From NCBI GenBank assembly GCA_002428415.1, contig DIWI01000097.1:40306-66754 (forward strand): 26,449 nt of DNA, in the 5' to 3' direction. Numbering within the stretch: the first letter of the stretch is position 1; each line of letters starts with the position of its first letter. A program made the position numbers and the translations under genes. The notes below the pieces were generated by a model. That model saw only the letters and a program-made list of their open reading frames with translations. It searched no databases and had not been told where the DNA came from. Positions 5,962-13,723 of this stretch are shown in pieces. Source of the stretch: Clostridiaceae bacterium UBA6110 (GTDB taxonomy: Bacteria; Bacillota; Clostridia; Clostridiales; Clostridiaceae).

Positions 5962-8523
5962 ATGAACAGGAACATTAAGATTCTCATGCACACACATTGG
6001 GATCGTGAATGGTACTTCACAAAAGATGAGACCAAAGTGCTATTAAGAAATCACATGCAGGAAGTCATGAGTTTCCTTGAAGAAAATCCGGATCATACCT
6101 ACATTCTCGATGGGCAAAGCATCATGATCGACGATTATCTTGAACTCGAGCCTGATGCTGAAAATAGATTGAAGAACCTGATAGAGAACAGGCAGCTAAA
6201 GGTTGGACCGTGGTACACACAAACAGATCTGCTCCTGGTTCACGGCGAGTCAGTATACAGAAACCTTTACTACGGAATTAAAAGAGCACAGGAATTTGGT
6301 AAACCGATGCTGGTAGGATATGCTCCAGATACTTTTGGACACTCGAGTCAAATGCCTCAAATATATTCACAGTTTGGGATAAATTCAACCTTCTTCTGGA
6401 GAGGCTTCAGTGAACTGAAGGCGGAGAAATCAGATTTCACATGGGAAGGGGTAGACGGGACCCGGATATTCGGAGGCAACCTTTCTACAGGCTATCAGGG
6501 GGCAAAGTATCTTGAAGAAGACAAATCACAGCTGGAAGCAAGAATAAAGAAGCTAATGGCAGTACTGGACAAGTATTCAGCTGGGACTGGAAGACTGGTG
6601 ATGAACGGCCATGACCAGATGCCGATTCAATCCAACATCGTTGATATTGTTGGAAAGCTAAGGGAAATATATCCGGAAGACCACATTGAGGTTTCTGATT
6701 TTGAAGGCTATATGGATACACTTAAAGGTCTTGACCTTGAGGTTGTCAAAGGTGAACTGACTCACAGCAAGCATTCAAGAATTCACAGGACAATCGGATC
6801 TACAAGAATGGACATCAAATTGCTGAATTCTGAAATTGAGCATAAGCTGTATAACTCATTAGAGCCTCTGGCTGTAATTGGCGCAGATGCAGGCATTCCA
6901 TATCCGCATGGAGTAATAGAAAATATCCTCAAGACTTTGTTCGGGGTACATGCTCATGACAGTCTTGGCGGATGCAACTCTGACAAAGTGAATAGAGACA
7001 TCAAACAGCGGTTAATGAATGCTAAGGAAATGATAGACACTCAGATTGAACTGCATCTAAGGCTTCTTACATTGGCAAAGAGAGATGAAAAGAATGTGAT
7101 TGCCATCGTGAACACCTTGCCAGAACATAGGAAAGACGAATATCTCGAAGTTGAGATGATCACCAGGTCACGTGGCTTCGATATAATTGATGAGTCTGGA
7201 AGGAAGCTCAAATTCACCATAGTAAAGCAGAGTGCAGTTGATGCCGGACTCATTGACCGTCAAGTTGCTGCAAGGCTGCTGGATCTCAGAGTGTATAAAA
7301 GCCTCATATTGCTCCAGGTTGATGAGATTGACGGACTAAGCACAAGGTATTTCAAGGTCATGGAGAATGGTGAATACAATGCAGTTGAGAAGGTATCTGA
7401 GAATTCCATAAAGAACCAGTGGGGAGAGCTGTTTGTTTCAGATAACTCATTGAACTACAGGGACATAAGTACCGGACAGGTTAGAAAGAATGTATTGTTC
7501 ATCGAAAACTCCGGTGATGCCGGCGATAGCTATGATTATTCACCGCCAGTACATGACAGGATACTTGATACAACGCAATCAGGCAAGATCAGTGCAGAAA
7601 AGGTAAGTGGGAAAGGCTTTGAAGAACTCAGGGTTTCATGGATGATGAACGTACCTTCAGATATGTCCGGCAGAATGAACGGACCTGATGATACATCAGT
7701 GTTATTTACGGCTGCATTCAGGCTTTACGACAATGACCCGAAAGTATACTCTTCGCTGAATCATGTGAATAAAGTTAAAGATTCACGATATAGGTTAGTA
7801 TTTTCTACTGGAATCGAAACTGACATGGCACATGTTGATGGTTTCCTGTCTGCACACAATAAACCAGTCTATATGACCGAGGAATTGGCAGTCTGGGAAA
7901 AGGAAAAATGGGCTGAGAAACCGATCAGTGTTGAAACATTCCAGAGCTTCGTTCATCTGACAAAGGATAGCAAGAATGCGTATCTGTTTACAGATGGTTT
8001 AAAAGAGTATGAAGTTCTTGGGGACAGGATTCATCTTACACTATTCAGATGTTTCTCACATCTCGGCAAAAGGAACCTGGTCAACAGACCTGGCAGGCCT
8101 TCAGGCATTGAAATCGAGACACCTGATAATCAGCTAAAGGATGTTGAATTTTCATTCAGATTTGCATTTTCGTTCAATCTGAATGAAGTGAACCCTTCAC
8201 GGGAAAGCAAGAAGTTCCTGTCTCCGTTAATTGGTTATCAGAGAAAGGAATTCAACAGGTTCAACATAAATGCGAGAAAGGAACTGAAAGAAACTGCAGG
8301 ACATCTGAATATGGAACTTGGAAAAGCAACTGTTTCGGCTGTAAAGCTTACTGAAAAAAACGGAGATATATTCATCAGGCTATTCAACCCGGAAAGCATT
8401 GAAATTTCAGTTGTATTGCCAAATGGATCATATAGAGCCAGTGCCATGGAAGAGAAGCTGGAGTCCGCAGACCATGTTATCTTGAAGCCACAGGAGATCA
8501 TTAATATTATTGTTAGTCATTAA
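5962..8523 (+). CDS. GH38 alpha-mannosidase, mannosylglycerate hydrolase-like
   Basis: 853 residues, ATG at 5962 with AAGGGAGGT seven bases upstream. The opening (HTHWDREWYFT), GPWYTQTDLLLVHGES, APDTFGHSSQMPQIYSQFGI, FFWRGFSE, MNGHDQMPIQ, HRTIGSTRMDIKLLN and HAHDSLGGCNSDKV segments closely follow E. coli MngB. Zinc ligands are predicted at His12 and Asp14 and in HAHDS (330-334); Asp123 in APDTF is the retaining nucleophile. Residues ~380-853 are the beta-rich GH38 C-terminal domains. There is no signal peptide, so it works in the cytoplasm. MngB releases mannose-6-P from phosphorylated mannosylglycerate imported by a PTS; the neighbouring EIICB and mannose-6-P isomerase fit the same logic. 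Other alpha-mannosides (plain or phosphorylated) remain possible. First gene of the GH38-PTS-GH4 operon. Confidence 0.93.
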   Translation: MNRNIKILMHTHWDREWYFTKDETKVLLRNHMQEVMSFLEENPDHTYILDGQSIMIDDYLELEPDAENRLKNLIENRQLKVGPWYTQTDLLLVHGESVYRNLYYGIKRAQEFGKPMLVGYAPDTFGHSSQMPQIYSQFGINSTFFWRGFSELKAEKSDFTWEGVDGTRIFGGNLSTGYQGAKYLEEDKSQLEARIKKLMAVLDKYSAGTGRLVMNGHDQMPIQSNIVDIVGKLREIYPEDHIEVSDFEGYMDTLKGLDLEVVKGELTHSKHSRIHRTIGSTRMDIKLLNSEIEHKLYNSLEPLAVIGADAGIPYPHGVIENILKTLFGVHAHDSLGGCNSDKVNRDIKQRLMNAKEMIDTQIELHLRLLTLAKRDEKNVIAIVNTLPEHRKDEYLEVEMITRSRGFDIIDESGRKLKFTIVKQSAVDAGLIDRQVAARLLDLRVYKSLILLQVDEIDGLSTRYFKVMENGEYNAVEKVSENSIKNQWGELFVSDNSLNYRDISTGQVRKNVLFIENSGDAGDSYDYSPPVHDRILDTTQSGKISAEKVSGKGFEELRVSWMMNVPSDMSGRMNGPDDTSVLFTAAFRLYDNDPKVYSSLNHVNKVKDSRYRLVFSTGIETDMAHVDGFLSAHNKPVYMTEELAVWEKEKWAEKPISVETFQSFVHLTKDSKNAYLFTDGLKEYEVLGDRIHLTLFRCFSHLGKRNLVNRPGRPSGIEIETPDNQLKDVEFSFRFAFSFNLNEVNPSRESKKFLSPLIGYQRKEFNRFNINARKELKETAGHLNMELGKATVSAVKLTEKNGDIFIRLFNPESIEISVVLPNGSYRASAMEEKLESADHVILKPQEIINIIVSH

Positions 8524-8553
8524 TCCAATAATAAATATTAAAGGAGCGAGATC

Positions 8554-10185
8554 ATGTCAAATTTTAAGAAAAACTTTCAGAGCTTCGGTAAGTCACTGCT
8601 GTTTCCAATCAGCCTGTTGTCATTCATGGCGATTTTCCTGGGGCTTGCAGCTGCACTTCAAAACAAGAACATTATTGGTTCTATCCCCTTCCTTGCCAAT
8701 CAAACAGTTCAGACCGTATTAGGACTTATTCGTAGGATTGCCGGACTTCCATTTGGTCAATTGCCTCTTCTCTTTGCAATGTCAATTCCTCTGGGAATGG
8801 TCAAAAGAGACAAGGGTGTCTCAGTATATGCTGGAGCTGTTGGATATATCGCAATGCTCATGGGTATGAGCTATGTCCTTCAGATGCAGGGATTCACAGG
8901 AGCTACAACTTCAGTGGATTATCTGATGAAGACCGGAGGTCTTTCCCAGGTTGATGCAACTCTCAGGAATTCATTGTTCACAAACGTTCTTGGAATTTTT
9001 GTCTACAACACGAATGTCATAGGCGGTATCATCGCAGGTCTTATGGGTGTATACCTGCACAACAGGTTCAGGGAGACCGAACTTCATCCTTCGCTGACTT
9101 TCTACAGCGGCAAGAGGTTTGTTCCGATAGTCACTGCACTTGTCATGGTAGTGGTAGGAATCGCACTGACTTTTGTATGGCCGATCGTAAATACTGCAAT
9201 AATTTCAATGGGTAAGCTAATCAGCGAAAGCGGGATGTTTGGAGTATTCCTTTATGGATTCACAGAAAAGGTGATCAATCCTACCGGGCTGCATCACATA
9301 TTAAACCAGACCTTCAGATTTACAGCACTCGGCGGTGTTGAGACTGTCAATGGAGAATCGCTGGTCGGAGCTCTTCAGATATATCTCTACCAACTTGATA
9401 ATCAGCTGCCTTTCTCTCCAGCCGCTACACAGTTCCTTGCACAGGGTAAGATACTTCATATGGTATTTGGAATGCCTGCTGCAGTAATGGCCATTTATCA
9501 CTCAGCTTTACCTGAGAAGAGGGACAGAGTTCTCAAATTCTTCATAGCTGGTGTAACAGCTGTCATATTGACAGGAATAACAGAACCGATTGAGTTCACA
9601 TTCATATTCATCTCCCCGATACTTTGGCTGGTAAATGCGATATTTGCCGGACTGGCGTTCCTGGTACCAGCAATTTTTGGAGCAGCTATCGGAAATATTC
9701 AGGGTGGAATAATAGACTGGTTCGTATTCGGAGTACTTCAGGGTGCTCAGACGAAGTGGTACCTGTACCTTATCGCAGGGCCGATATTCTTTGCAATGTA
9801 CTACTTCACATACAGATTCATCATAACCAAGTTCAATGTCATGACGATAGGCAGGAAGGATTCCGATTTCACAGAGGAAGAGGAAACAGGGGTGGCAACA
9901 TCCATATCAGAACAGGACAAGCAAACTGCAGAATATATCATTGAAGGTCTTGGCGGACTTGATAACATCACTGATATCGATAATTGCATAACCAGGCTGA
10001 GGGTAGAAGTCATTGATACAAACAAGATCAATGAAGACCTCATAAAGAAGACAAATCCCAATGGAATCATAAGACCAGACAAGTCTACGATTCATATTGT
10101 GTATGGCGGAAGAATCACTAAAATCAGAAACATAGTTGATAATTATGTATTTGATTTAAGAAATACTGACAAGAAATTGGGATAG
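8554..10185 (+). CDS. PTS EIICB permease, glucose/alpha-glucoside family
   Basis: 543 residues, ATG at 8554 with AAGGAG seven bases upstream. Residues ~1-425 form the membrane EIIC domain with about ten hydrophobic segments; the family motif GITEPIEF is at 341-348, and GLHHILNQTFRF is the conserved loop near the substrate site. Residues ~455-535 form EIIB, with the phosphorylated cysteine Cys478 in DNCITRLRVEV and a typical IRPDKSTIHIVYGGRI end. There is no EIIA domain, so phosphate must come from a separate glucose-type EIIA encoded elsewhere. Its closest described relatives are the maltose/alpha-glucoside permeases (MalX/GlvC group). That differs from MngA, the fructose-family permease that partners MngB in E. 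coli, so the substrate here may be a glucose-containing mannoside. It lies between the GH38 and GH4 genes. Confidence 0.94.
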   Translation: MSNFKKNFQSFGKSLLFPISLLSFMAIFLGLAAALQNKNIIGSIPFLANQTVQTVLGLIRRIAGLPFGQLPLLFAMSIPLGMVKRDKGVSVYAGAVGYIAMLMGMSYVLQMQGFTGATTSVDYLMKTGGLSQVDATLRNSLFTNVLGIFVYNTNVIGGIIAGLMGVYLHNRFRETELHPSLTFYSGKRFVPIVTALVMVVVGIALTFVWPIVNTAIISMGKLISESGMFGVFLYGFTEKVINPTGLHHILNQTFRFTALGGVETVNGESLVGALQIYLYQLDNQLPFSPAATQFLAQGKILHMVFGMPAAVMAIYHSALPEKRDRVLKFFIAGVTAVILTGITEPIEFTFIFISPILWLVNAIFAGLAFLVPAIFGAAIGNIQGGIIDWFVFGVLQGAQTKWYLYLIAGPIFFAMYYFTYRFIITKFNVMTIGRKDSDFTEEEETGVATSISEQDKQTAEYIIEGLGGLDNITDIDNCITRLRVEVIDTNKINEDLIKKTNPNGIIRPDKSTIHIVYGGRITKIRNIVDNYVFDLRNTDKKLG

Positions 10186-10190
10186 GTATA

Positions 10191-10227
10191 CCAGGAAAGA
10201 CCTTTTGTAACGGAAGGTCTTTCTTGG
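10191..10227 (+). promoter_or_regulatory. Intercistronic 14-bp hairpin between PTS and GH4 genes
   Basis: CCAGGAAAGACCTT (10191-10204), a nine-base loop, and AAGGTCTTTCTTGG (10214-10227) pair over 14 positions with a single G-U. No T-run follows, so it is not a standard terminator. It begins six bases after the PTS stop and ends 23 bases before the GH4 start. Likely jobs are protecting the 3' end of the upstream mRNA or setting differential expression within the operon. Confidence 0.75.
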
Positions 10228-10249
10228 TCAAATCACGAAAGGGGAACTT

Positions 10250-11572
10250 ATGAAAAAGTATAACATTGTCATCGTTGGAGGAGGAAGCACCTGGACTCCG
10301 GGACTTCTTAACAGCCTGGTAAAGAAGAAGAATGAATTTCCACTCGGCAAACTGATCATGTATGATACTAACGGAGAAAGGCAGGCGATAATTGGAGAAT
10401 TTGCCAAGGTGCTTTTTAAGGAGAGATATGCTGACCTGGATTTTATGTATACTACAGATAAGGAAATAGCTTTCAGGGATGCTCATTTTGTGTTCTGTCA
10501 AATGAGGACAGGCGGATATCAAATGAGGGAAAAGGATGAGAAGATTCCTCTTCAGTTTGGTGTGATCGGCCAGGAGACATGCGGGCCTGGAGGTTTTGCC
10601 TATGGTTTGAGATCCATAAGGGACATGATACAGCTTATACAGGATGTCAGAAAATATTCAAAGGAAGCCTGGATACTGAATTACACTAATCCGGCTGCAA
10701 TTGTGGCAGAAGCGGTGAACAGGGTTTTCAGTGATGATGAGCGGATCCTTAACATATGTGACCAGCCAGTGAATCTGCTTAGATCATACGGGAAGATACT
10801 TGGTATGGATCCTTATGAATTCGAACCAGTGTATTTCGGCCTAAATCATTTCGGCTGGTTCAAGCACCTTTATGACAAGAACGGTGTTGATATGGTGCCA
10901 GTCATAAAGCAGATCGTCAAGGAAAGGGGATTTGCACCTGCAGATGCTGAGCAAAGGGATAAATCATGGCTGGATACCTATGCAATGGTAGAGGACATGC
11001 TGAATGATTTTCCCGAATACCTGCCAAACACATATCTCCAATATTATCTGTACCCTGAGTATAAGGCCTCAAAGATGGACCCGAACCATACAAGGGCAAA
11101 TGAGGTCATGAATGGGAGAGAGAAAAGGGTTTTCGAGGAATGCAGGAGAGTTGCTGCAGAGGGTACTGTTGAAAATGCACATGTAGTTCACAATGATGCA
11201 CATGGAGACATGATTGTTGAAGTTGCAGAATCGATTGCATTCAATAAAAACAGCCTGTATGTGGTTATTGTTGAGAATAACGGCTTGATAAGCAACATCC
11301 AGGATGATGCTATGGTAGAGGTAACAGCCCGCCTGGGAATAAACGGACCCAGACCATTCGGTGTAGGTAAAATAGATACTTTCTACAAAGGGATGATTGA
11401 GCAGCAGTTGGCTTTTGAAAAGCTTACAGTCGATGCGTATTTTGAAGAATCATACAATAAGGCACTTAAGGCACTGACTCTTAACAGGATAGTCACGGAC
11501 GCAAAAAAAGCCAGGAAGATATTGGATGCTCTAATAGTTGCCAACGAAGGCTACTGGCCTGAGCTTAAGTAA
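10250..11572 (+). CDS. GH4 6-phospho-alpha-glucosidase
   Basis: 440 residues, ATG at 10250 with AAAGGGG upstream. The N-terminus is the GH4 NAD-binding Rossmann loop (IVIVGGGSTWTPG, residues 6-18). Next come GQETCGPGGFAYGLRSI, the metal site NICDQP (Cys170, Asp171), LNHFGWF (His200), and NTYLQYYLYP with Tyr262, matching the catalytic base of Bacillus GlvA. NPNHTRANEVMNGRE and a C-terminus ending in YWPELK complete the match, and the length equals GlvA (about 440). Such enzymes need NAD+ and a divalent metal and split 6-phospho-alpha-glucosides by an oxidation-elimination mechanism. Together with the PTS it would release glucose-6-P in the cytoplasm. Last gene of the operon, followed by a terminator. 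GH4 members also include 6-phospho-beta-glucosidases and galactosidases; CDQP and NTYLQYY favour the alpha-gluco type. Confidence 0.93.
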   Translation: MKKYNIVIVGGGSTWTPGLLNSLVKKKNEFPLGKLIMYDTNGERQAIIGEFAKVLFKERYADLDFMYTTDKEIAFRDAHFVFCQMRTGGYQMREKDEKIPLQFGVIGQETCGPGGFAYGLRSIRDMIQLIQDVRKYSKEAWILNYTNPAAIVAEAVNRVFSDDERILNICDQPVNLLRSYGKILGMDPYEFEPVYFGLNHFGWFKHLYDKNGVDMVPVIKQIVKERGFAPADAEQRDKSWLDTYAMVEDMLNDFPEYLPNTYLQYYLYPEYKASKMDPNHTRANEVMNGREKRVFEECRRVAAEGTVENAHVVHNDAHGDMIVEVAESIAFNKNSLYVVIVENNGLISNIQDDAMVEVTARLGINGPRPFGVGKIDTFYKGMIEQQLAFEKLTVDAYFEESYNKALKALTLNRIVTDAKKARKILDALIVANEGYWPELK

Positions 11573-11624
11573 TTCATCCGGAACTGTAAGAAGGACTTCA
11601 CTAGAATCAAAGTGGTTTTATTTT

Positions 11625-11661
11625 AAGTTTTCCCCTTAGCGGGAAAACTTTTTATTTTTTC
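11625..11661 (+). terminator. Strong terminator ending the GH38-PTS-GH4 operon
   Basis: AAGTTTTCCC (11625-11634), loop CTTAGC, GGGAAAACTT (11641-11650), then TTTATTTTTT. It has a perfect ten-base stem 52 bases after the GH4 stop. Confidence 0.92.
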
Positions 11662-11923
11662 AAATTCCCTTCATGTGGAATATTAATATATGACTCAGTG
11701 CAACATAATTCCAATCTATGCATGAAACCCAGTGGGAGTAAAAATTGTATTGGAAATTGGTTTGTTATCTTCTGAGTAGGTTTATGACCTTTCATTCCTC
11801 CTGGTATCGTGATCTTATAGTACATTACCGCAGACATCATAAAGGATAATGGAGGCAGGAGCCTGCTTAGCAGATGATTGGTTTCATTTTGAACTTATAT
11901 TATCGATATATGGGAAATATTGT
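11662..11923. other. Intergenic stretch without a convincing gene
   Basis: About 260 AT-rich bases between the GH4 terminator and the next promoter. On the - strand an open frame of 62 codons (11840 down to 11652) reads a plausible-looking peptide (e.g. GFMHRLELCCTESYINIPHE), but it has no ribosome binding site and runs into the terminator. It may be a decayed gene fragment. No inverted-repeat ends, tRNA or other element is seen. Confidence 0.4.
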
Positions 11924-11953
11924 TTGACTTTGCTGCATTTGCGCCTGTATTAT
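11924..11953 (+). promoter_or_regulatory. Promoter of the ABC-importer operon
   Basis: TTGACT (11924-11929), 18-base spacer, TATTAT (11948-11953), with TG directly before the -10. A start near 11960 would place the structured leader immediately at the 5' end of the transcript, as expected for a riboswitch-controlled operon. Confidence 0.65.
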
Positions 11954-11970
11954 TTAACTAAGTGAATATT

Positions 11971-12109
11971 GTCTCCGAACCTTAATCCCTAAACTTTTTG
12001 CATGGAGTCAAGGTCGTGGGTCTTCCGGGAAACTGGCTGGCCTCCCAGGGTGGAAAGGAGAAGATGATTTGAAATGAACAAGTCCACCGTGATTTGTTTA
12101 TTTTTTTTC
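11971..12109 (+). ncRNA. Structured leader, candidate Moco/Tuco-like riboswitch
   Basis: The 3' part (GGCCTCCCAGGGTGGAAAGG, 12039-12058) resembles the GCCUCCC...GGAAAGG end of the molybdenum-cofactor riboswitch, and GGTCGTG (12012-12018) resembles its GGCCGUG segment. Visible pairings: TCTCC 11972-11976 with GGAGA 12057-12061; CCCT 11987-11990 with AGGG 12047-12050; CCGG-GAAA-CTGG (12025-12036), a GNRA hairpin nested in GGTC 12019-12022/GGCC 12039-12042. An alternative stem GGTGGA 12049-12054 with TCCACC 12083-12088, followed by a T-rich run to 12108, could act as terminator and excludes the aptamer pairings. The conserved 5' GGGUC of the Moco class is missing, so this may be divergent, or another class. 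Context (FecCD-type importer, molybdopterin-like lipoprotein) supports a molybdenum or tungsten link. Confidence 0.45.
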
Positions 12110-12136
12110 ATAAATTTTAATTTTGGAGGAATGAGA

Positions 12137-12685
12137 ATGAAGAAGATCAAGGTAAACATTATGGCTGCTGCGGCGCTTGCTGCTGTGATGATCGTAGTAA
12201 CAGGATGCGGTGCAAAGGCACCGGCTCCGACAGCAGCACCTACCGCAGCACCGACAGCTGCACCGACAGCTGCACCAACCAGTGCTCAAGCTGAAGGAGA
12301 ATGGGAAATTGCAATCGAGGGGACTGAAAAATCACCTGCAGTGTTCAATGAAGCAGAAGCGGCGAAGGTTGGTCTTATCAAGCAGAAAGCAAGTGTAAAG
12401 GACAAGGATACATCTCTCCCAGAACAGGAGTGGGATGGCGTATCACTTGAAAAGGTACTTGAGTATTACGGTGTAAAGACATACACAACAGTTAAGGTTG
12501 AATCCTCAGACGGCTCATTCAAGGAATACACTCCTGACCTGGTTGCTTCAAGCAAGGCGCTTCTTGGCTTCAAGGCTGACGGCAAGGAGCTTGAAGATGG
12601 AATCGGGCCTGTGCAGCTTGTGGTAGATGGAAAAGGTCCAAACTGGTGGATTGCGAACGTAACAAAGATAACAGTCATAAAATAG
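12137..12685 (+). CDS. Lipoprotein with molybdopterin-binding-like (SUOX-type) domain
   Basis: 182 residues. Start chosen at ATG 12137, seven bases after GGAGG (12125-12129); upstream in-frame ATGs at 12074 and 12131 lack usable spacing. Residues 1-24 are a lipoprotein signal with lipobox VVTGC (Cys24). Residues ~31-50 are a PTAA repeat linker, then a ~130-residue domain. Its segments WDGVSLEKVLEYYGV, TVKVESSDGSFKEYTPDL, ALLGFKADGKEL and the end GPVQLVVDGKGPNWWIANVT recall the small sulfite-oxidase-type molybdopterin-binding fold. The catalytic cysteine of the true enzymes is not present, so it is unlikely to be an oxidoreductase; a binding or sensing role for the oxyanion or cofactor is possible. 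First gene after the structured leader, 29 bases before the permease. Confidence 0.75.
   Translation: MKKIKVNIMAAAALAAVMIVVTGCGAKAPAPTAAPTAAPTAAPTAAPTSAQAEGEWEIAIEGTEKSPAVFNEAEAAKVGLIKQKASVKDKDTSLPEQEWDGVSLEKVLEYYGVKTYTTVKVESSDGSFKEYTPDLVASSKALLGFKADGKELEDGIGPVQLVVDGKGPNWWIANVTKITVIK
12227..12286 (+). repeat. 12-base tandem repeat encoding PTAA linker
   Basis: Four 12-base units (from 12227, 12239, 12251, 12263), each encoding Pro-Thr-Ala-Ala, plus a variant PTSA unit to 12286. It forms a flexible spacer between the lipid anchor and the folded domain and may vary in copy number between strains. Confidence 0.85.
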
Positions 12686-12714
12686 TTGCTCATTTGGATT
12701 TAAGGGAGGTGGTA

Positions 12715-13722
12715 GTGATCAGAAGGAAGATAACATACGCAATCTTGTTCACCAGTCCCTTTATCCTTATTTTCCTTTCGCTTTTCATTGGAAGGTATCC
12801 GATATCGTTCGGAAGGATAGTTGAGATACTTTGGAGCAGGATATTCGGAGGTGCTGGTACTGATAAGGATGTGCTCACAACCATAATTTGGGACATCAGA
12901 CTTCCCAGAGCGCTCCTTGGTGCTCTGGTAGGTTCAAGCCTTGCAGTGAGTGGTGCTGCATTTCAGGGGCTCTTCAGGAATCCCCTGGTAAGCTCAGGCA
13001 TGCTCGGCGTAAGTTCAGGTGCCGGATTTGGAGCCGCACTTGCAATACTCATCTTCAGCCAGTCATTCTACATATACCCATTCGCTTTCGTATTCGGACT
13101 TTCAGCGGTAATCCTTAGTTATCTGATCGGTACGATATACAAGACCACACCATCTATCATGCTGGTCCTCAGCGGAGTTATAGTATCACAGATATTCTCT
13201 TCATTGATATCACTCGTCAAGTTTGCAGCTGACCCACAGGACCAGCTGCCGACTATTGTGTTCTGGCTGATGGGAAGCCTTGCTTCATCACGATTCAAGG
13301 ATGTGGCATTTGCAGTAATACCGATAGGCGTAGGCATATCTGGATTGTTTCTCCTGAGATGGAGGATAAATGTGCTTTCAATGGGTGACAAGGAGGCAAA
13401 GACACTCGGGATAAACACCAGGGTCACGAAGAGCCTGATAATCCTGTTCGCTACACTGTCGACTGTAGGTGCTGTATGTGTCAGCGGCATAGTTGGCTGG
13501 GTAGGTCTTGTCATACCGCATATCGGAAGGATGATTGCAGGCAATGACAACAGGGTGCTAATTCCGGTTTCCGTATCGCTTGGGGCAAGCTTCATGATAA
13601 TAGTTGACCTTCTTGCAAGGAACTTGACAGGTTCGGAGATACCACTCGGAATACTTACCTCACTCATCGGTGCACCCTTCTTCGTTTATCTGCTGAAGAA
13701 AACAAAAGGGAAAGGTTGGTAA
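12715..13722 (+). CDS. FecCD-type ABC importer permease, probable molybdate/tungstate uptake
   Basis: 335 residues from GTG at 12715, five bases after GGAGG (12705-12709); the in-frame ATG at 12646 lies inside the preceding gene. About ten membrane helices. The segment SSLAVSGAAFQGLFRNPLVS and then GMLGVSSGAGFGA is the hallmark of BtuC/FecD permeases, and GLVIPHIGRMIAGNDNR near residue 265 is the loop that docks on the ATPase. This family imports siderophores, haem, cobalamin and, in the MolBCA type, molybdate or tungstate. The last is preferred here because of the molybdopterin-like lipoprotein and the Moco-like leader; the permease sequence alone does not decide it. The stop is one base before the ATPase start. 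Confidence 0.9.
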   Translation: MIRRKITYAILFTSPFILIFLSLFIGRYPISFGRIVEILWSRIFGGAGTDKDVLTTIIWDIRLPRALLGALVGSSLAVSGAAFQGLFRNPLVSSGMLGVSSGAGFGAALAILIFSQSFYIYPFAFVFGLSAVILSYLIGTIYKTTPSIMLVLSGVIVSQIFSSLISLVKFAADPQDQLPTIVFWLMGSLASSRFKDVAFAVIPIGVGISGLFLLRWRINVLSMGDKEAKTLGINTRVTKSLIILFATLSTVGAVCVSGIVGWVGLVIPHIGRMIAGNDNRVLIPVSVSLGASFMIIVDLLARNLTGSEIPLGILTSLIGAPFFVYLLKKTKGKGW

Positions 13723-13723
13723 A

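Noticed and set aside
11971..12061. Cobalamin or ZTP riboswitch
   Set aside because: The B12-box GCCACTG and the ZTP hallmark CCGCCTGGGC are absent; only short generic G/C-rich stretches match.
12074..12136. ATG at 12074 as start of the lipoprotein
   Set aside because: It would sit within the leader's terminator-like element and add residues ahead of an already complete lipoprotein signal; ATG 12137 follows GGAGG at good spacing.
12646..12714. ATG at 12646 as permease start
   Set aside because: It overlaps the coding end of the lipoprotein and gives a polar extension; GTG 12715 has GGAGG just upstream and starts right before the first helix.
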